NCBI GenBank assembly: GCA_021740905.1
Contig: JAIOYV010000034.1
Span: forward strand, 1 to 64,000
DNA length: 64,000 nucleotides
Direction: 5' to 3'
Source of the DNA: Bacteroidales bacterium
GTDB lineage: Bacteria > Bacteroidota > Bacteroidia > Bacteroidales > M50B96
Shown one piece after another: positions 9,178-18,135 of the stretch; the first letter of the stretch is position 1; every line of letters begins with the position of its first letter. The position numbers were made by a program, and so were the translations under genes. The notes below the pieces were generated by a model. The model was given only the letters and a program-made list of their open reading frames with translations. It did no database searches and was not told the origin of the DNA.

Positions 9178-10190
9178 AGGATAGGTTTAAAATTAGGGTC
9201 AACATGTTCGATAATTTTTTCCCGAAGACTTTCGATTGTTTCCCATTCCGTATTAGTGCCCGAGTTATATTTGAATCCTTTCTCCACTTCTTTCGCATTG
9301 AAGTGCTTCAGGTATTTCGATTTATCGGCATCGCTGGGAAGGATGGCAAAATACCGGTCGAATTCGATGGTGTTGTACGAATCGCTTTCGGTGATCATTT
9401 CTTCGTGCAACTTCTCCCCGGGACGGATTCCCACATCCTCTATTTTGGCATTGGGGGCAATGGCTTTGGCCACATCGAGAATTTTATAGGATGGTATTTT
9501 AGGCACAAATAATTCGCCCCCGATGGCATTTTCAAGTACCCACATCACCATATCGACGCCTTCTTCCAAAGAGATGTTGAAACGGGTCATTTCTTTATGG
9601 GTGATCGGGATTACGCCGGTCTTCGCGATGTTCCTGAAAAATGGAATGACTGATCCTCTCGATCCCATCACATTGCCATAGCGGACTACGGAAAAACGCA
9701 ATTCCCTTGAGCCTTTGATGTTGTTTGCAGCGATGAATAATTTATCGGAAACCAGTTTGGTAGCACCGTACAAATTGATTGGGGCAGCGGCTTTATCGGT
9801 AGAAAGGGCCACCACAATCTTCACATTCGTGTCCAGGGCTGCATCGATCACACTCTGAGCACCTCCAATATTGGTTTTGATAAATTCGTCGGGGTTGTAC
9901 TCTGCAGCCGGCACTTGTTTCAAAGCAGCAGCATGTACAATAATATCGATCCCCTGACAGGCCCTTTTAAACCGATTCGTATCCCTGATGTCGCCAATAA
10001 AATACCGGATCCCGGGGTATTTTTGCTTGTTGAATACCTGCGACATTTCAAATTGTTTCAGTTCGTCGCGTGAGTATATGACCAGTCGTTTGATGTTTGG
10101 GAATTTGGATAAGATCGTTCCCACAAACATTTTTCCAAACGAGCCTGTCCCTCCGGTAATTAACAGGGAGGTATTGTTTAAATCCATCAT
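9174..10190 (-). CDS. pseB: UDP-N-acetylglucosamine 4,6-dehydratase (inverting)
   Basis: First enzyme of the pathway: it dehydrates UDP-GlcNAc at C4/C6 and inverts C5. The 338-residue short-chain dehydrogenase shows the Rossmann motif TGGTGSFGKMF (residues 14-24), VALSTDKAAAP and the YGATK form of the YxxxK motif. Length and the FIGDIRD and HAAALKQVPAAEYNP segments match PseB rather than the membrane FlaA1/PglF type. Its ATG follows immediately after the stop of the upstream gene. Confidence 0.93.
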   Translation of the reverse strand: MMDLNNTSLLITGGTGSFGKMFVGTILSKFPNIKRLVIYSRDELKQFEMSQVFNKQKYPGIRYFIGDIRDTNRFKRACQGIDIIVHAAALKQVPAAEYNPDEFIKTNIGGAQSVIDAALDTNVKIVVALSTDKAAAPINLYGATKLVSDKLFIAANNIKGSRELRFSVVRYGNVMGSRGSVIPFFRNIAKTGVIPITHKEMTRFNISLEEGVDMVMWVLENAIGGELFVPKIPSYKILDVAKAIAPNAKIEDVGIRPGEKLHEEMITESDSYNTIEFDRYFAILPSDADKSKYLKHFNAKEVEKGFKYNSGTNTEWETIESLREKIIEHVDPNFKPIL

Positions 10191-11081
10191 CTATTCTTCT
10201 TTTTTGTGTAAGCGTAAGCGTTCAAAAGCATCGATAAACGATCCGGGTGTGCAATTAAATATCTTTGCATGGATACTTTCAGCATAGTCCCTGATCGTAA
10301 AATAGCCTTCAAAAGTATGTAAAAATTTCTGTAGTACTTCGTGCAGTTTCTTGTCTCCCTTGCCCTCCGTGGTTACTCCCATGGGAAGCCCTTTGGTTTT
10401 TCCTTCGTCGTAAAAATGCTTTTGGTTGACCAGCACCCGGTTGTTGTCATCCACCGATATTTCGGGGATCCACGAATGGTCAACCCCAAAGAGGTAAATT
10501 TCTTTAAAGCCCAGGTTCAGGCTAATCATTATGGATGGGATCGCCACGTTGTGCGGGCGGGTCATCCCCAGATTCCATTTAAAAAACAGATTCCTGAACC
10601 ACCTGAAACCTTCCACCGGGGTGTTGTTGAAATAATGTATGCTGACATTGGTATTGGTAGCTAAAATCTCCTGCCAGGCTTTGTAGTTTTTTGCTTGTGC
10701 AGGAATATAAAAACGGATTTTCCAGGTGGTCTTGGATGCAATGGCCTCAAAAATTTTACGGCCATTGTCCTTGTACATCTGTTTTATGTTTTCCAACCAA
10801 AACTCGGGGGCAGTGGTCACAAATATTTCTGGTTTTATCTTTTCGTATAGGTCGGTCTTCGGAAAATCGTTTACACAGATCAATTTCTTGCCTTTCAGGA
10901 ATTCGGGATTATCAGTAATCGATCTGTTGAGCGATGGCCCATTCCCTAGAATGATACAAGCCTGGTTTTCAAAATCTCTTTTGATCCTTCCGCGACATTT
11001 CGACAATAGGGCAACTTTGACGAGGGTCAGGGATGAACTGATCGCATTTTCAATAAACAATTTAATATCCAGTAAAAGCAT
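10191..11081 (-). CDS. Candidate pseudaminyl/sialyl-type glycosyltransferase (DUF115/GT42-like)
   Basis: First gene of the pse operon, 296 aa. ATG 11081 is chosen because an AAAGGAG ribosome site lies just before it; the longer frame would need a TTG. The segment CIILGNGPSLNRSI resembles the CMP-binding loop of Campylobacter CST-I/II sialyltransferases (GT42) and the DUF115/Maf motility-glycosylation proteins. The later GMTRPHNVAIPSIMI and LGFKEIYLFGVDHSW resemble the second conserved block of those families. This supports, but does not prove, transfer of CMP-Pse made by the next six genes. It could also be an MptE-like DUF115 enzyme with another role. It is the only glycosyltransferase-like gene in the operon. 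Confidence 0.6.
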   Translation of the reverse strand: MLLLDIKLFIENAISSSLTLVKVALLSKCRGRIKRDFENQACIILGNGPSLNRSITDNPEFLKGKKLICVNDFPKTDLYEKIKPEIFVTTAPEFWLENIKQMYKDNGRKIFEAIASKTTWKIRFYIPAQAKNYKAWQEILATNTNVSIHYFNNTPVEGFRWFRNLFFKWNLGMTRPHNVAIPSIMISLNLGFKEIYLFGVDHSWIPEISVDDNNRVLVNQKHFYDEGKTKGLPMGVTTEGKGDKKLHEVLQKFLHTFEGYFTIRDYAESIHAKIFNCTPGSFIDAFERLRLHKKEE

Positions 11082-11342
11082 GCTCCTTTTATAAAAAGTT
11101 GAACCGTTTTGAACCAACGAAAATATGGTGGTAAAAGTATGAATTTTTGAGAGGGCTGCAATTGAAGCTTCATATCTATTTATTTCATTTGCACGATCAA
11201 GATGGTTTTTTTGAAAGTCATCAAACCAATATCCCCATTGACAGAAAAGCCAATAATAGTTCCATCTTTTTTCACAATGGAAACATGAAAAACCAAAGGA
11301 AACTCTTACCTTTGAATCAATTACTCTTTAAAAACTAAAGCT

Positions 11343-12581
11343 ATGAAAAAGTTGGCCTTTTTATTCTCTATTTTTCTGATGTCTTATGGGATAAATCATT
11401 CTCAAATCAATTTAGATTCTTGCCTCGTTGCCTATTATCCATTAGATAGTATCCCAATAGATTATAGCATTTATGGCATTCAGGGAACAATAAATGGAGC
11501 GACACTCGATACAGGTAGAAATGGTTTTGCAAACACAGCCTTTCATTTCAATGGTGTTAATCAAACCATTGATTGCGATACAAATCAACGGGGGATAACC
11601 AATAAGGTAACAGCATCAGCATGGATACGAAAAACTACGGTGAATACAAATGTAGAGGTTATCCTATTGAAATATCATGGTGGAAACGGAAGCATTCAAC
11701 AAGGGTTTCAATTGGTTCTCCACCCGGGCGGTCATCCAAGAATTTCGGGAAAGATGGGACAAAGTAGTTTGTATGGTTACTATATGTTTATTGCTGATGA
11801 AATAAATGTGGCAGATGGAGCCTGGCATCATGTGCTCGGAACTATCGATCAAAATGAATGGAGTCTTTGGGTTGATGGATACCATGCAGGAACTTTTACC
11901 GGAATTAGCCCAAATCCATCGCTGGTTAACACTCAACCTCTTGTCATTGGTTTTTTAAATGAAACACAAGAGTTTTATTTTAATGGCACAATCGATGAAG
12001 TCCGTATTTATAACAGGGTTTTGAACAGTGCTGAGATTGCTTTGTTATCCGACCAATCGTTTATCGATTCTACCTATCTTGTTCAACCCGACACACAGCT
12101 GATTGCCCTTCCCCAGGGTTGGAGCATTTTTTCTACCTTTATCGAACCGGACTTTCCAAACATGGACAGTATCATGGCCGATATTGTCAACTCGGTCATA
12201 ATCGTGAAGGATGGAAATGGTTTGACCTATTGGCCACAATGGGGATTAAATGCGATTGGGTCTTTGGATTTTCTAAACGGGTATCAAATTAAAATGATGG
12301 TGCCACACACATTGCAGATAATAGGGACGCAAGTGCAACCCGAATTATATACAATCCCACTTCCCCAGGGTTGGAGCATTATTGGATACCTCCGCGAATC
12401 GCCTCTATCGGTCGCAACCGTGTTTTCAAGCATTTCAAGTTCTGTCCATATTGTAAAAAATGGGTCAGGGCAGGTGTATTGGCCTACTTATGGGCTTAAT
12501 CTGATTGGCAACATGCAACCAGGCCAGGGCTATCAAATCAAGATGAATGTAGCACAAAACCTGGTTTACCCGGCCAATTAA
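11343..12581 (+). CDS. Secreted LamG-domain protein with a duplicated C-terminal domain
   Basis: A 412-residue exported protein with a signal peptide (MKKLAFLFSIFLMSYGINHS). Residues about 35-245 form a concanavalin A/LamG-like domain (LVAYYPLDS, AFHFNGVNQ, IDEVRIYNRVL). Then two copies of an 84-residue unit start at about residues 256 and 339, each with LPQGWSI, IVK(D/N)G, YWP..GLN.IG and GYQIKM. Units of this kind occur in Bacteroidota surface proteins, but I know of no assigned function. There is no obvious T9SS sorting tail after the second unit. It is divergent from the pse operon, and the products may be adhesive or carbohydrate-binding. Confidence 0.72.
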   Translation: MKKLAFLFSIFLMSYGINHSQINLDSCLVAYYPLDSIPIDYSIYGIQGTINGATLDTGRNGFANTAFHFNGVNQTIDCDTNQRGITNKVTASAWIRKTTVNTNVEVILLKYHGGNGSIQQGFQLVLHPGGHPRISGKMGQSSLYGYYMFIADEINVADGAWHHVLGTIDQNEWSLWVDGYHAGTFTGISPNPSLVNTQPLVIGFLNETQEFYFNGTIDEVRIYNRVLNSAEIALLSDQSFIDSTYLVQPDTQLIALPQGWSIFSTFIEPDFPNMDSIMADIVNSVIIVKDGNGLTYWPQWGLNAIGSLDFLNGYQIKMMVPHTLQIIGTQVQPELYTIPLPQGWSIIGYLRESPLSVATVFSSISSSVHIVKNGSGQVYWPTYGLNLIGNMQPGQGYQIKMNVAQNLVYPAN

Positions 12582-12670
12582 ACGGTGCCTACAAAATTGC
12601 TTGTAGGGGAAGCCCATCTTGCCAAGAGTCGTCCATAATTTACTTTGACAACTCTTTCAATAAAACCTGT

Positions 12671-12713
12671 CTCCCTTCGCCGAGGGGAGATGTCGACAGA
12701 CAGAGGGGTGAAA
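12671..12713. repeat. REP-like GC-rich hairpin element
   Basis: CTCCC (12671-12675) pairs with GGGAG (12685-12689) across a short loop, followed by GATGTCGACAGACAGAGGGG, which contains the palindrome TGTCGACA. The composition differs from the AT-rich surroundings. Similar 'ctcccc...gacagagggg' strings are common between genes in many bacteria. Only one copy is visible here. Confidence 0.35.
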
Positions 12714-12722
12714 AAGAACGAT

Positions 12723-13923
12723 CTACTCCACCACCATTTTCCACACCCACTTCATTTCTTTTTGCTGAACCATCAGAGAATACAAGCCTGGGGTTACTTC
12801 TCCCATTTTTATTTCTTGTGAAAGCTTTTTATCTGATGATATTTCCTTCTAATAAATTTCCTGCCCGGTGGAATTGAAAATGTGCAAGTTCAAATCATCC
12901 TTCAACACTAAACTTCCCGATAGGAAAAAATTGCCCTGGTTGGGATTGGGGTAAATCTGGATCGGAGCCTCCCCTCCCATTTCATCAATATCAAAAGTAA
13001 AAATTTGCATCATTGATGTGTCCGAACCGCACTGGTTTGCCGATATCAAAGTTGCCGTGTACCACATATTTTGATTTAAAACAGGGTAGTCGTGTTCGGG
13101 GTTGGACTTGGTTGAAATGGGCGAACCATCGCCAAAATCCCAGAAATAATAGTAGGCATCCTGCGACTGGTTGATGAAATTGACATGGTTGAAGGCCTCG
13201 AAGAAGTTGAAGGCTGATATTGCATCGGTTTGTTCTGTTACCCAAACGGAGTCGATTGTGACACAACCCAGCATATCGGTGAGGGTCAGGGTGTATAAAC
13301 CCACAGAGTCGATTATAGTGTAATCGTTATGGTAGCCATTGCTCCAATAGTAATCGTAGAGGGTGGAATTGCCGCCATCGAGGGCCAGGCTTTGGTCGGG
13401 GCATTTGGCAGTGTCGGTGGGGAGGATGCCAACAGGCAAAGGAAGCAAGGTCAGGTTTATTTCAACAGTGTAGGCCACGGTACAGGTTGCCGATGAAACG
13501 GTTACATAAAAGAAACCGGAACTATTGGTTAATAAAACATTGGAAGTATCGCCACTTTGCGACACATAAGAAAACATACTGTCACAGACTATCCAGACAG
13601 TATCGCCCGTGCAAATTTCAGGATCGAAAATCATATCAAACTCCATATTCTCATAAGAAACCGCTATGCTATCCTGCAACATGCAAAATTCGGTGGAAAC
13701 AGTGACAAAATAATTCCCTGCCTGGTCAATTGTAATCGGATTACTTGTTTCGCCTGTACCTCATTGGTAGGCAAATCCTATTGGCGTTTGCAAATACCCT
13801 GATGCATAAGGGCAAATTTCAACGTCTGGCCCCTAAGTCGAGAGTTAGAATTACCTCATCGAAATAAAGGTGAAAATTAATTTCTTCATTGCAATAAGGT
13901 GATTGAAGGTGTCCTGTGTAAGT
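12723..13923 (-). pseudogene. Broken T9SS-sorted surface protein (PKD domain) with two nonsense codons and a frameshift
   Basis: Reading the minus strand, homologous-looking protein continues from about 13923 to 12723 across three lesions. The first is a G-run at 13830-13833 with one G too many: the frame before it ends EVILTLDLG and the frame after it resumes with GPDVEICPYAS. The second is TGA at 13763-13761 within GFAYQ-stop-GTGETSNP, where family members have Trp. The third is TAG at 12851-12849 within NSTGQEIY-stop-KEISSDKK, after which a normal sorting-domain end (GEVTPGLYSLMV) follows. The longest open piece (277 codons, 12849-13682) holds a PKD domain (YYFWDFGDGSPIS) and the start of a T9SS type A sorting domain (IQIYPNPNQGNF). 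The N-terminal part and signal peptide are gone. Confidence 0.85.
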
Positions 13924-14233
13924 TCAATATCTTGCTTTTTGCTTTAATAAAAGCAGATAGATTTAATTCCCCTTTTTGACTATGAAGAGGTGGAAAAATT
14001 AAATCTGCTCGAACTCCATTTCTAATTAGTTCTGATTTCGCAACTTCGTGAAATAAATTAATATGACAACTAGAAGTAGTTAAGCTTTACTTACCTCTAG
14101 CTCCTGAAATTCTTATTGGATTATCAAATGCGTCTATAAAATTATCGTATGCTACTTGCAAAATATTTAAAGTATTTGCACTACTGATATTGTTTTGAAT
14201 TTTAATCTTTACATCATTCAGTAGAGTTTCTTC
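13886..14233 (-). pseudogene. Unrecognised gene remnant, 116 codons with one internal TAA
   Basis: One frame stays open for 116 codons except for TAA at 14089-14087. The residues look protein-like on both sides: LNDVKIKIQNNISSANTLN and AFDNPIRISGARGK before it, FHEVAKSELIRNGVRADLI and LSAFIKAKSKILNLHR after it. There is no ATG-led complete gene. A neighbouring frame upstream (VEIKAKIGRNSTE) may be the preceding part after a frameshift. I do not recognise the family. It abuts and slightly overlaps the surface-protein remnant at 13886-13923, so the junction between two unrelated dead genes lies there. Confidence 0.5.
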
Positions 14234-14318
14234 CTATTTTAGCCTTTATTTCCACACAAGCAAAGATGAATGTTTGTTGACTATAAATCAAAGACTATAG
14301 GTAACACTTTGAGAACAA

Positions 14319-14348
14319 TTGACACCTTCATCTATTTTCCTACTTTTG
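14319..14348 (+). promoter_or_regulatory. Bacteroidota-type promoter of ribF
   Basis: TTG at 14319-14321, a 19-base spacer and TACTTTTG at 14341-14348 match the -33/-7 pattern of the Bacteroidota primary sigma factor. It lies 19 bases before the GTG start of ribF. Confidence 0.7.
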
Positions 14349-14367
14349 CACATTAAATACTAAGAAA

Positions 14368-15309
14368 GTGAAAGTTTACCACAATATTGAAGATTTTTCT
14401 ACTCCAATCCCCATTGTGACTATGGGCATGTTTGATGGGGTGCATTTGGGGCACAAGATAATCCTGGATAGGTTGAAAGAATTATCTGATGAAAAAAATG
14501 GAGAGTCGGTTGTTATTACGTTCTGGCCTCATCCGCGGCTGGTCCTGAAAAACGGAAATGGCAATCTCCGATATTTAAGCACCATCGATGAAAAGCTTTT
14601 GCTGCTTGAAGAGGCAGGAGTTAAGCACACCATTATTCTGCCATTTACTGCTGACCTTTCGCAAAAAACAGCGAGTGAATTTATCGAGGAAATCCTTGTC
14701 AAAAAAGTTGGCATAAAATATCTTATTGCAGGTTTCGATCACCATTTTGGAAAAGACAGAAAAGGCTCGCTCGAAGATTTAAACACTTGTGCCGGAAAAT
14801 TTGATTTTGAAGTAGAAAAGCTCGATGCACTTTTTATCGATGATAAAGCGGTCAGCTCCACCTTGATCCGCGACATCATCGAAATGGGTGATATTCCAAC
14901 TGCCAATCGATACCTGGGCTATGAATATTTTATTCTCGGAAAAGTAATTTCCGGGAACAGGATTGGCCGTTCCATTGGTTTCCCCACAGCGAATATTGAA
15001 TTGACTGACGGGCACAAACTTCGACCCGGCATTGGGGTTTATGCTGTGGAAGTAATTTACAATAAACAAATTTTTCAGGGCATGTTGAACATTGGTATCC
15101 GGCCAACCATCGACGAAGCCACCAAAGTGAAAAGCATCGAGGTGCATATTTTCGATTTCGACAAGGACATTTACGGGCATGAAGTGTCGGTCGTTTTCAA
15201 GCAAAAAATCCGAGAAGAAAAGAAATTCGACAGTGTGGTAGAATTGCAAAAGCAATTGGAAGCTGATCGGTTTACAGTGAAAGCATTGTTGAGTAGTTGG
15301 GGGGAGTAG
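14368..15309 (+). CDS. ribF: Bifunctional riboflavin kinase / FAD synthetase
   Basis: Converts riboflavin to FMN and then FAD. The 313-residue protein has the N-terminal nucleotidyltransferase domain (GMFDGVHLGHKIIL, residues 20-33; TFWPHPRLVL; AGFDHHFGKDRKG; STLIRDII) and the C-terminal riboflavin kinase barrel (GNRIGRSIGFPTANI, then GVYAVEV, NIGIRPT and EVHIFDF). The start is GTG, set by the promoter just upstream. The next gene is a flavoprotein, a plausible user of the product. Confidence 0.95.
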   Translation: MKVYHNIEDFSTPIPIVTMGMFDGVHLGHKIILDRLKELSDEKNGESVVITFWPHPRLVLKNGNGNLRYLSTIDEKLLLLEEAGVKHTIILPFTADLSQKTASEFIEEILVKKVGIKYLIAGFDHHFGKDRKGSLEDLNTCAGKFDFEVEKLDALFIDDKAVSSTLIRDIIEMGDIPTANRYLGYEYFILGKVISGNRIGRSIGFPTANIELTDGHKLRPGIGVYAVEVIYNKQIFQGMLNIGIRPTIDEATKVKSIEVHIFDFDKDIYGHEVSVVFKQKIREEKKFDSVVELQKQLEADRFTVKALLSSWGE

Positions 15310-15340
15310 GTAATTAAGTAATTGGGTAATTTAGTTAATG
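15308..15340. repeat. Degenerate 8-bp intergenic repeat
   Basis: Between ribF and the next gene the sequence runs as four related octamers, GTAATTAA, GTAATTGG, GTAATTTA and GTTAATGA. It is one of several short-period repeats found between genes in this window. Confidence 0.5.
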
Positions 15341-15345
15341 ATGAA

Positions 15346-16026
15346 ATGGCAAACTCCTATTCAACAGCTAAAAGCGATTTGCAATTAGTTCCTTTCGAGA
15401 TAAGCAGGAAACATCAGCTTGCGGAGGATGTCTATTTGATTTCGGTACCACGCAAAAGCGATTTCGAAGCAGGGCAGGTGGTGGCCGTAAGCTTGTCGGA
15501 TGGACAAACCCCTCGTTTGTACAGCATTGCAAGCGGAAATGCCGGCCCGGAAATTTCCATTCTTTTCAACATAAAGAAAGATGGATTTCTTAGCCCACAA
15601 CTAGCTAACAGCAAGGAAGGTGATCGTATTTTGGTATCGGCTCCTTTTGGGAATTTTACCTGCCGGGATGAAAAGGCTTGCTGGATTGCATCGGGCACCG
15701 GGATTGCCCCTTTTGCATCGATGTTTTTTTCCGGGCAGTGGAAAGGAAAAACATTGATTCATGGAGGAAGGACAGTTGATTCGTTTTATTTTCAGGATGA
15801 TATTGCTCCTGTGATGAAAGAAAGTTACATCCGGTGCTGTTCGCAGGAAAATGGTCTGGGACTGTATCAAGGGAGGTTAACTTCCTATTTGAAGGAGCAG
15901 ACCTACCTCGACCTCAGCCAAAAATATTATCTCTGCGGAAGCCCCGAAATGGTGGTCGATGTGCGGGATATTCTCATCAGCAAAAAAGTGCCTTTCGAAA
16001 ATATTATTTCTGAAATCTATTTTTAA
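15346..16026 (+). CDS. Ferredoxin/flavodoxin-NADP+ reductase-like flavoprotein
   Basis: A 226-residue FAD/NAD(P)-binding oxidoreductase of the FNR family. The FAD motif TPRLYSIAS, the substrate/NAD motif ASGTGIAPFASM and the C-terminal YYLCGSPEMVVDVRDIL are visible, and the chain ends EIYF, as in bacterial ferredoxin-NADP+ reductases that stack an aromatic residue on the flavin. There is no iron-sulfur domain. ATG 15346 is preferred to the TTG at 15322, which lies in the intergenic repeat. It lies three bases before rlmN, so the two are cotranscribed. Confidence 0.85.
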   Translation: MANSYSTAKSDLQLVPFEISRKHQLAEDVYLISVPRKSDFEAGQVVAVSLSDGQTPRLYSIASGNAGPEISILFNIKKDGFLSPQLANSKEGDRILVSAPFGNFTCRDEKACWIASGTGIAPFASMFFSGQWKGKTLIHGGRTVDSFYFQDDIAPVMKESYIRCCSQENGLGLYQGRLTSYLKEQTYLDLSQKYYLCGSPEMVVDVRDILISKKVPFENIISEIYF

Positions 16027-16029
16027 GAC

Positions 16030-17070
16030 ATGGAAAAACCGTCCTTATTCGGAAAAACCCTCGACGAACTGAAACAAGTTGCCTCAAAGCTTGATCTGCC
16101 AAAGTACGCAGCAAAACAAATGGCGGAATGGCTGTATAAGAAAAACGTTGTCAGCATTGAAGAAATGAGCAACCTGTCGAAGAAAACCAGAGAGGACTTG
16201 GCGACTAATTTTCAAATGGGCAAAGTCGCTCATTCAAAGGAACAAGTTTCGGTCGATGGCACCAAGAAATACCTTTTCCCATCGGGACAAAATAAATTTA
16301 TCGAAGCAGCCTACATCCCCGATGAGGATAGGGCCACGCTTTGTGTTTCATCGCAGGTGGGATGTAAAATGGGCTGCCTTTTTTGCATGACGGGCAAGCA
16401 GGGCTTTCAGTCGAATCTATCGGCAGGTGAAATTGTAAATCAAATATTCAGTCTTCCCGAAAAAGAAAAACTGACCAACATAGTATACATGGGCATGGGC
16501 GAGCCTTTCGACAATCTACAGGAAGTCTTAAAAAGCCTCGAAATCCTGACTTCGGAATGGGGGGCAGGGATGAGCCCTCGCCGGATCACGGTTTCAACAA
16601 TCGGGATTGTACCTGCCATGGAGGAGTTTCTCGAAAAAAGCGAGTGCCACCTGGCCGTTAGCCTGCACACTCCCTTCGACGAAGAGCGCAGAAAATTGAT
16701 GCCTATAAATACAGTGTACCCAATCAATAAGGTATTGAGCGAAGTCCGTTCATGGGATTTTGGAAAACAGCGAAGACTCTCCTTTGAATACATCATGTTT
16801 AAGGATTTGAACGACACAACCGCCCATGTGAATGAATTGGCACGTTTGCTAAATGGCCTGCGTTGTCGCATCAACCTGATCCGTTTCCATCCCATCCCCG
16901 ACACACCGCTGTTGAGCAGCGACAGCGAAAAAATGGAATCGTTTAAAGCAGCCCTCGAAGTCAAAGGGATTACAACTACCATCCGACGTTCCCGAGGTGA
17001 GGATATTTATGCAGCCTGTGGTTTGCTTTCTACGAAAGAATTGGTGAAGAAAGAGGAATCGGATTATTAA
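16030..17070 (+). CDS. rlmN: Dual-specificity 23S rRNA/tRNA adenine-C2 methyltransferase
   Basis: Radical SAM enzyme that methylates A2503 of 23S rRNA and A37 of some tRNAs. The cluster-binding motif CKMGCLFC lies near residue 114, and the methyl-carrying Cys is in IYAACGLLS near the C-terminus. YMGMGEPFDNL and RRITVSTIGIVP are further RlmN signatures. Its length (346 aa) is normal. It matches RlmN rather than the resistance enzyme Cfr by these motifs and by its housekeeping context. Confidence 0.95.
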   Translation: MEKPSLFGKTLDELKQVASKLDLPKYAAKQMAEWLYKKNVVSIEEMSNLSKKTREDLATNFQMGKVAHSKEQVSVDGTKKYLFPSGQNKFIEAAYIPDEDRATLCVSSQVGCKMGCLFCMTGKQGFQSNLSAGEIVNQIFSLPEKEKLTNIVYMGMGEPFDNLQEVLKSLEILTSEWGAGMSPRRITVSTIGIVPAMEEFLEKSECHLAVSLHTPFDEERRKLMPINTVYPINKVLSEVRSWDFGKQRRLSFEYIMFKDLNDTTAHVNELARLLNGLRCRINLIRFHPIPDTPLLSSDSEKMESFKAALEVKGITTTIRRSRGEDIYAACGLLSTKELVKKEESDY

Positions 17071-17180
17071 AATCAGTATTAATAATGGTCAATATTTTTT
17101 AAGAAAGACTTCAAAAATTTCATTAGGATTTCACCCTTAAACACTGTATATTAGCGAACTTTTTTGAGTAGACTGAAAAA

Positions 17181-18071
17181 ATGGCAAAAGGCGGAAAAGA
17201 CAAGACTTCCAAGAGTTTTAAGAACAGGTTACGTAGTTCATATTTTACAACAATACTATCCATTTCGCTTGTTTTGTTCCTGATAGGCTTAATGGGGTTG
17301 TTGCTATTGAACAGCCAGCGCTTGTCGGATTACGTGAAAGAAAACATCGGCTTTTCGGTTATCCTGAAAGACAACATCAAAGAAGTCGACATCATTCGCC
17401 TGCAAAAAGAATTGGATGCAACCCATTATATAAAATCGACCGAATACATCCCCAAAGAAAGGGCTGCCCGCGAATTCAGCGAAGAACTAGGCGAAGACTT
17501 TGTCACCTTCCTGGATTACAACCCCCTTCTTGCGAGCATCGAAGTGAAACTCTATGCCGGTTATGCCAACCCAGACAGTATTGCCGTTATCGAAGGTAGT
17601 TTTCAGGATTATGCGCAGGTAAAAGAGGTGTATTATCAAAAGAACCTGGTCCACCTGATCAACGACAACCTCAAACGGATTAGCTTTTACATATTCATAT
17701 TCAGCCTTTTGTTATTGCTTATCGCAGTAGTGTTGATCAACAATACTATCAGGCTATCGGTGTACTCTAAACGATTTATCATAAACACCATGCAGCTTGT
17801 TGGGGCCACCAATTCCTTTATTCGAAGGCCCTTTATGTACAATAGCATATTTCAGGGATTGTTGGGTGCCGCTATTGCCATTCTGTTGCTGTTGGGCCTT
17901 ATCGATGTGGCACAAAAAGAACTGAGTGGTGTGATCAGCTTTAAGGAATATGAACTCTTGTCCATCCTATTTGCTATTGTAGTAGCAGTGGGTATTGTGT
18001 TGACTGGTATTTCAGCCTGGTTTGCAGTAAACAAATATTTAAGGATGAAGGCTGATGAACTTTATTATTGA
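17181..18071 (+). CDS. ftsX: Cell division ABC transporter subunit FtsX
   Basis: A 296-residue inner membrane protein with a cytoplasmic N-terminus, a first helix at about residues 22-45, a periplasmic loop that controls peptidoglycan hydrolases in the family (EVDIIRLQKELDATHYIKST..), and three C-terminal helices ending in an FtsX permease domain. FtsE, its ATPase partner, is not in the window. The gene begins a conserved Bacteroidota run: ftsX, a DUF3098 gene, uppP, truB, queA. Confidence 0.9.
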   Translation: MAKGGKDKTSKSFKNRLRSSYFTTILSISLVLFLIGLMGLLLLNSQRLSDYVKENIGFSVILKDNIKEVDIIRLQKELDATHYIKSTEYIPKERAAREFSEELGEDFVTFLDYNPLLASIEVKLYAGYANPDSIAVIEGSFQDYAQVKEVYYQKNLVHLINDNLKRISFYIFIFSLLLLLIAVVLINNTIRLSVYSKRFIINTMQLVGATNSFIRRPFMYNSIFQGLLGAAIAILLLLGLIDVAQKELSGVISFKEYELLSILFAIVVAVGIVLTGISAWFAVNKYLRMKADELYY

Positions 18072-18135
18072 TAAAGGTGTACTATTTATCTCTTATCATA
18101 AGAATTATTAAGACAAAAAGTAAATATTGAGAAGC

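Noticed and set aside
12849-13763. Stop codons as recoding (selenocysteine at TGA or pyrrolysine at TAG)
   Set aside because: Two different stops plus a frameshift in one gene, with Trp and probably Gln expected, point to decay. No SECIS-like element or recoding genes are seen.
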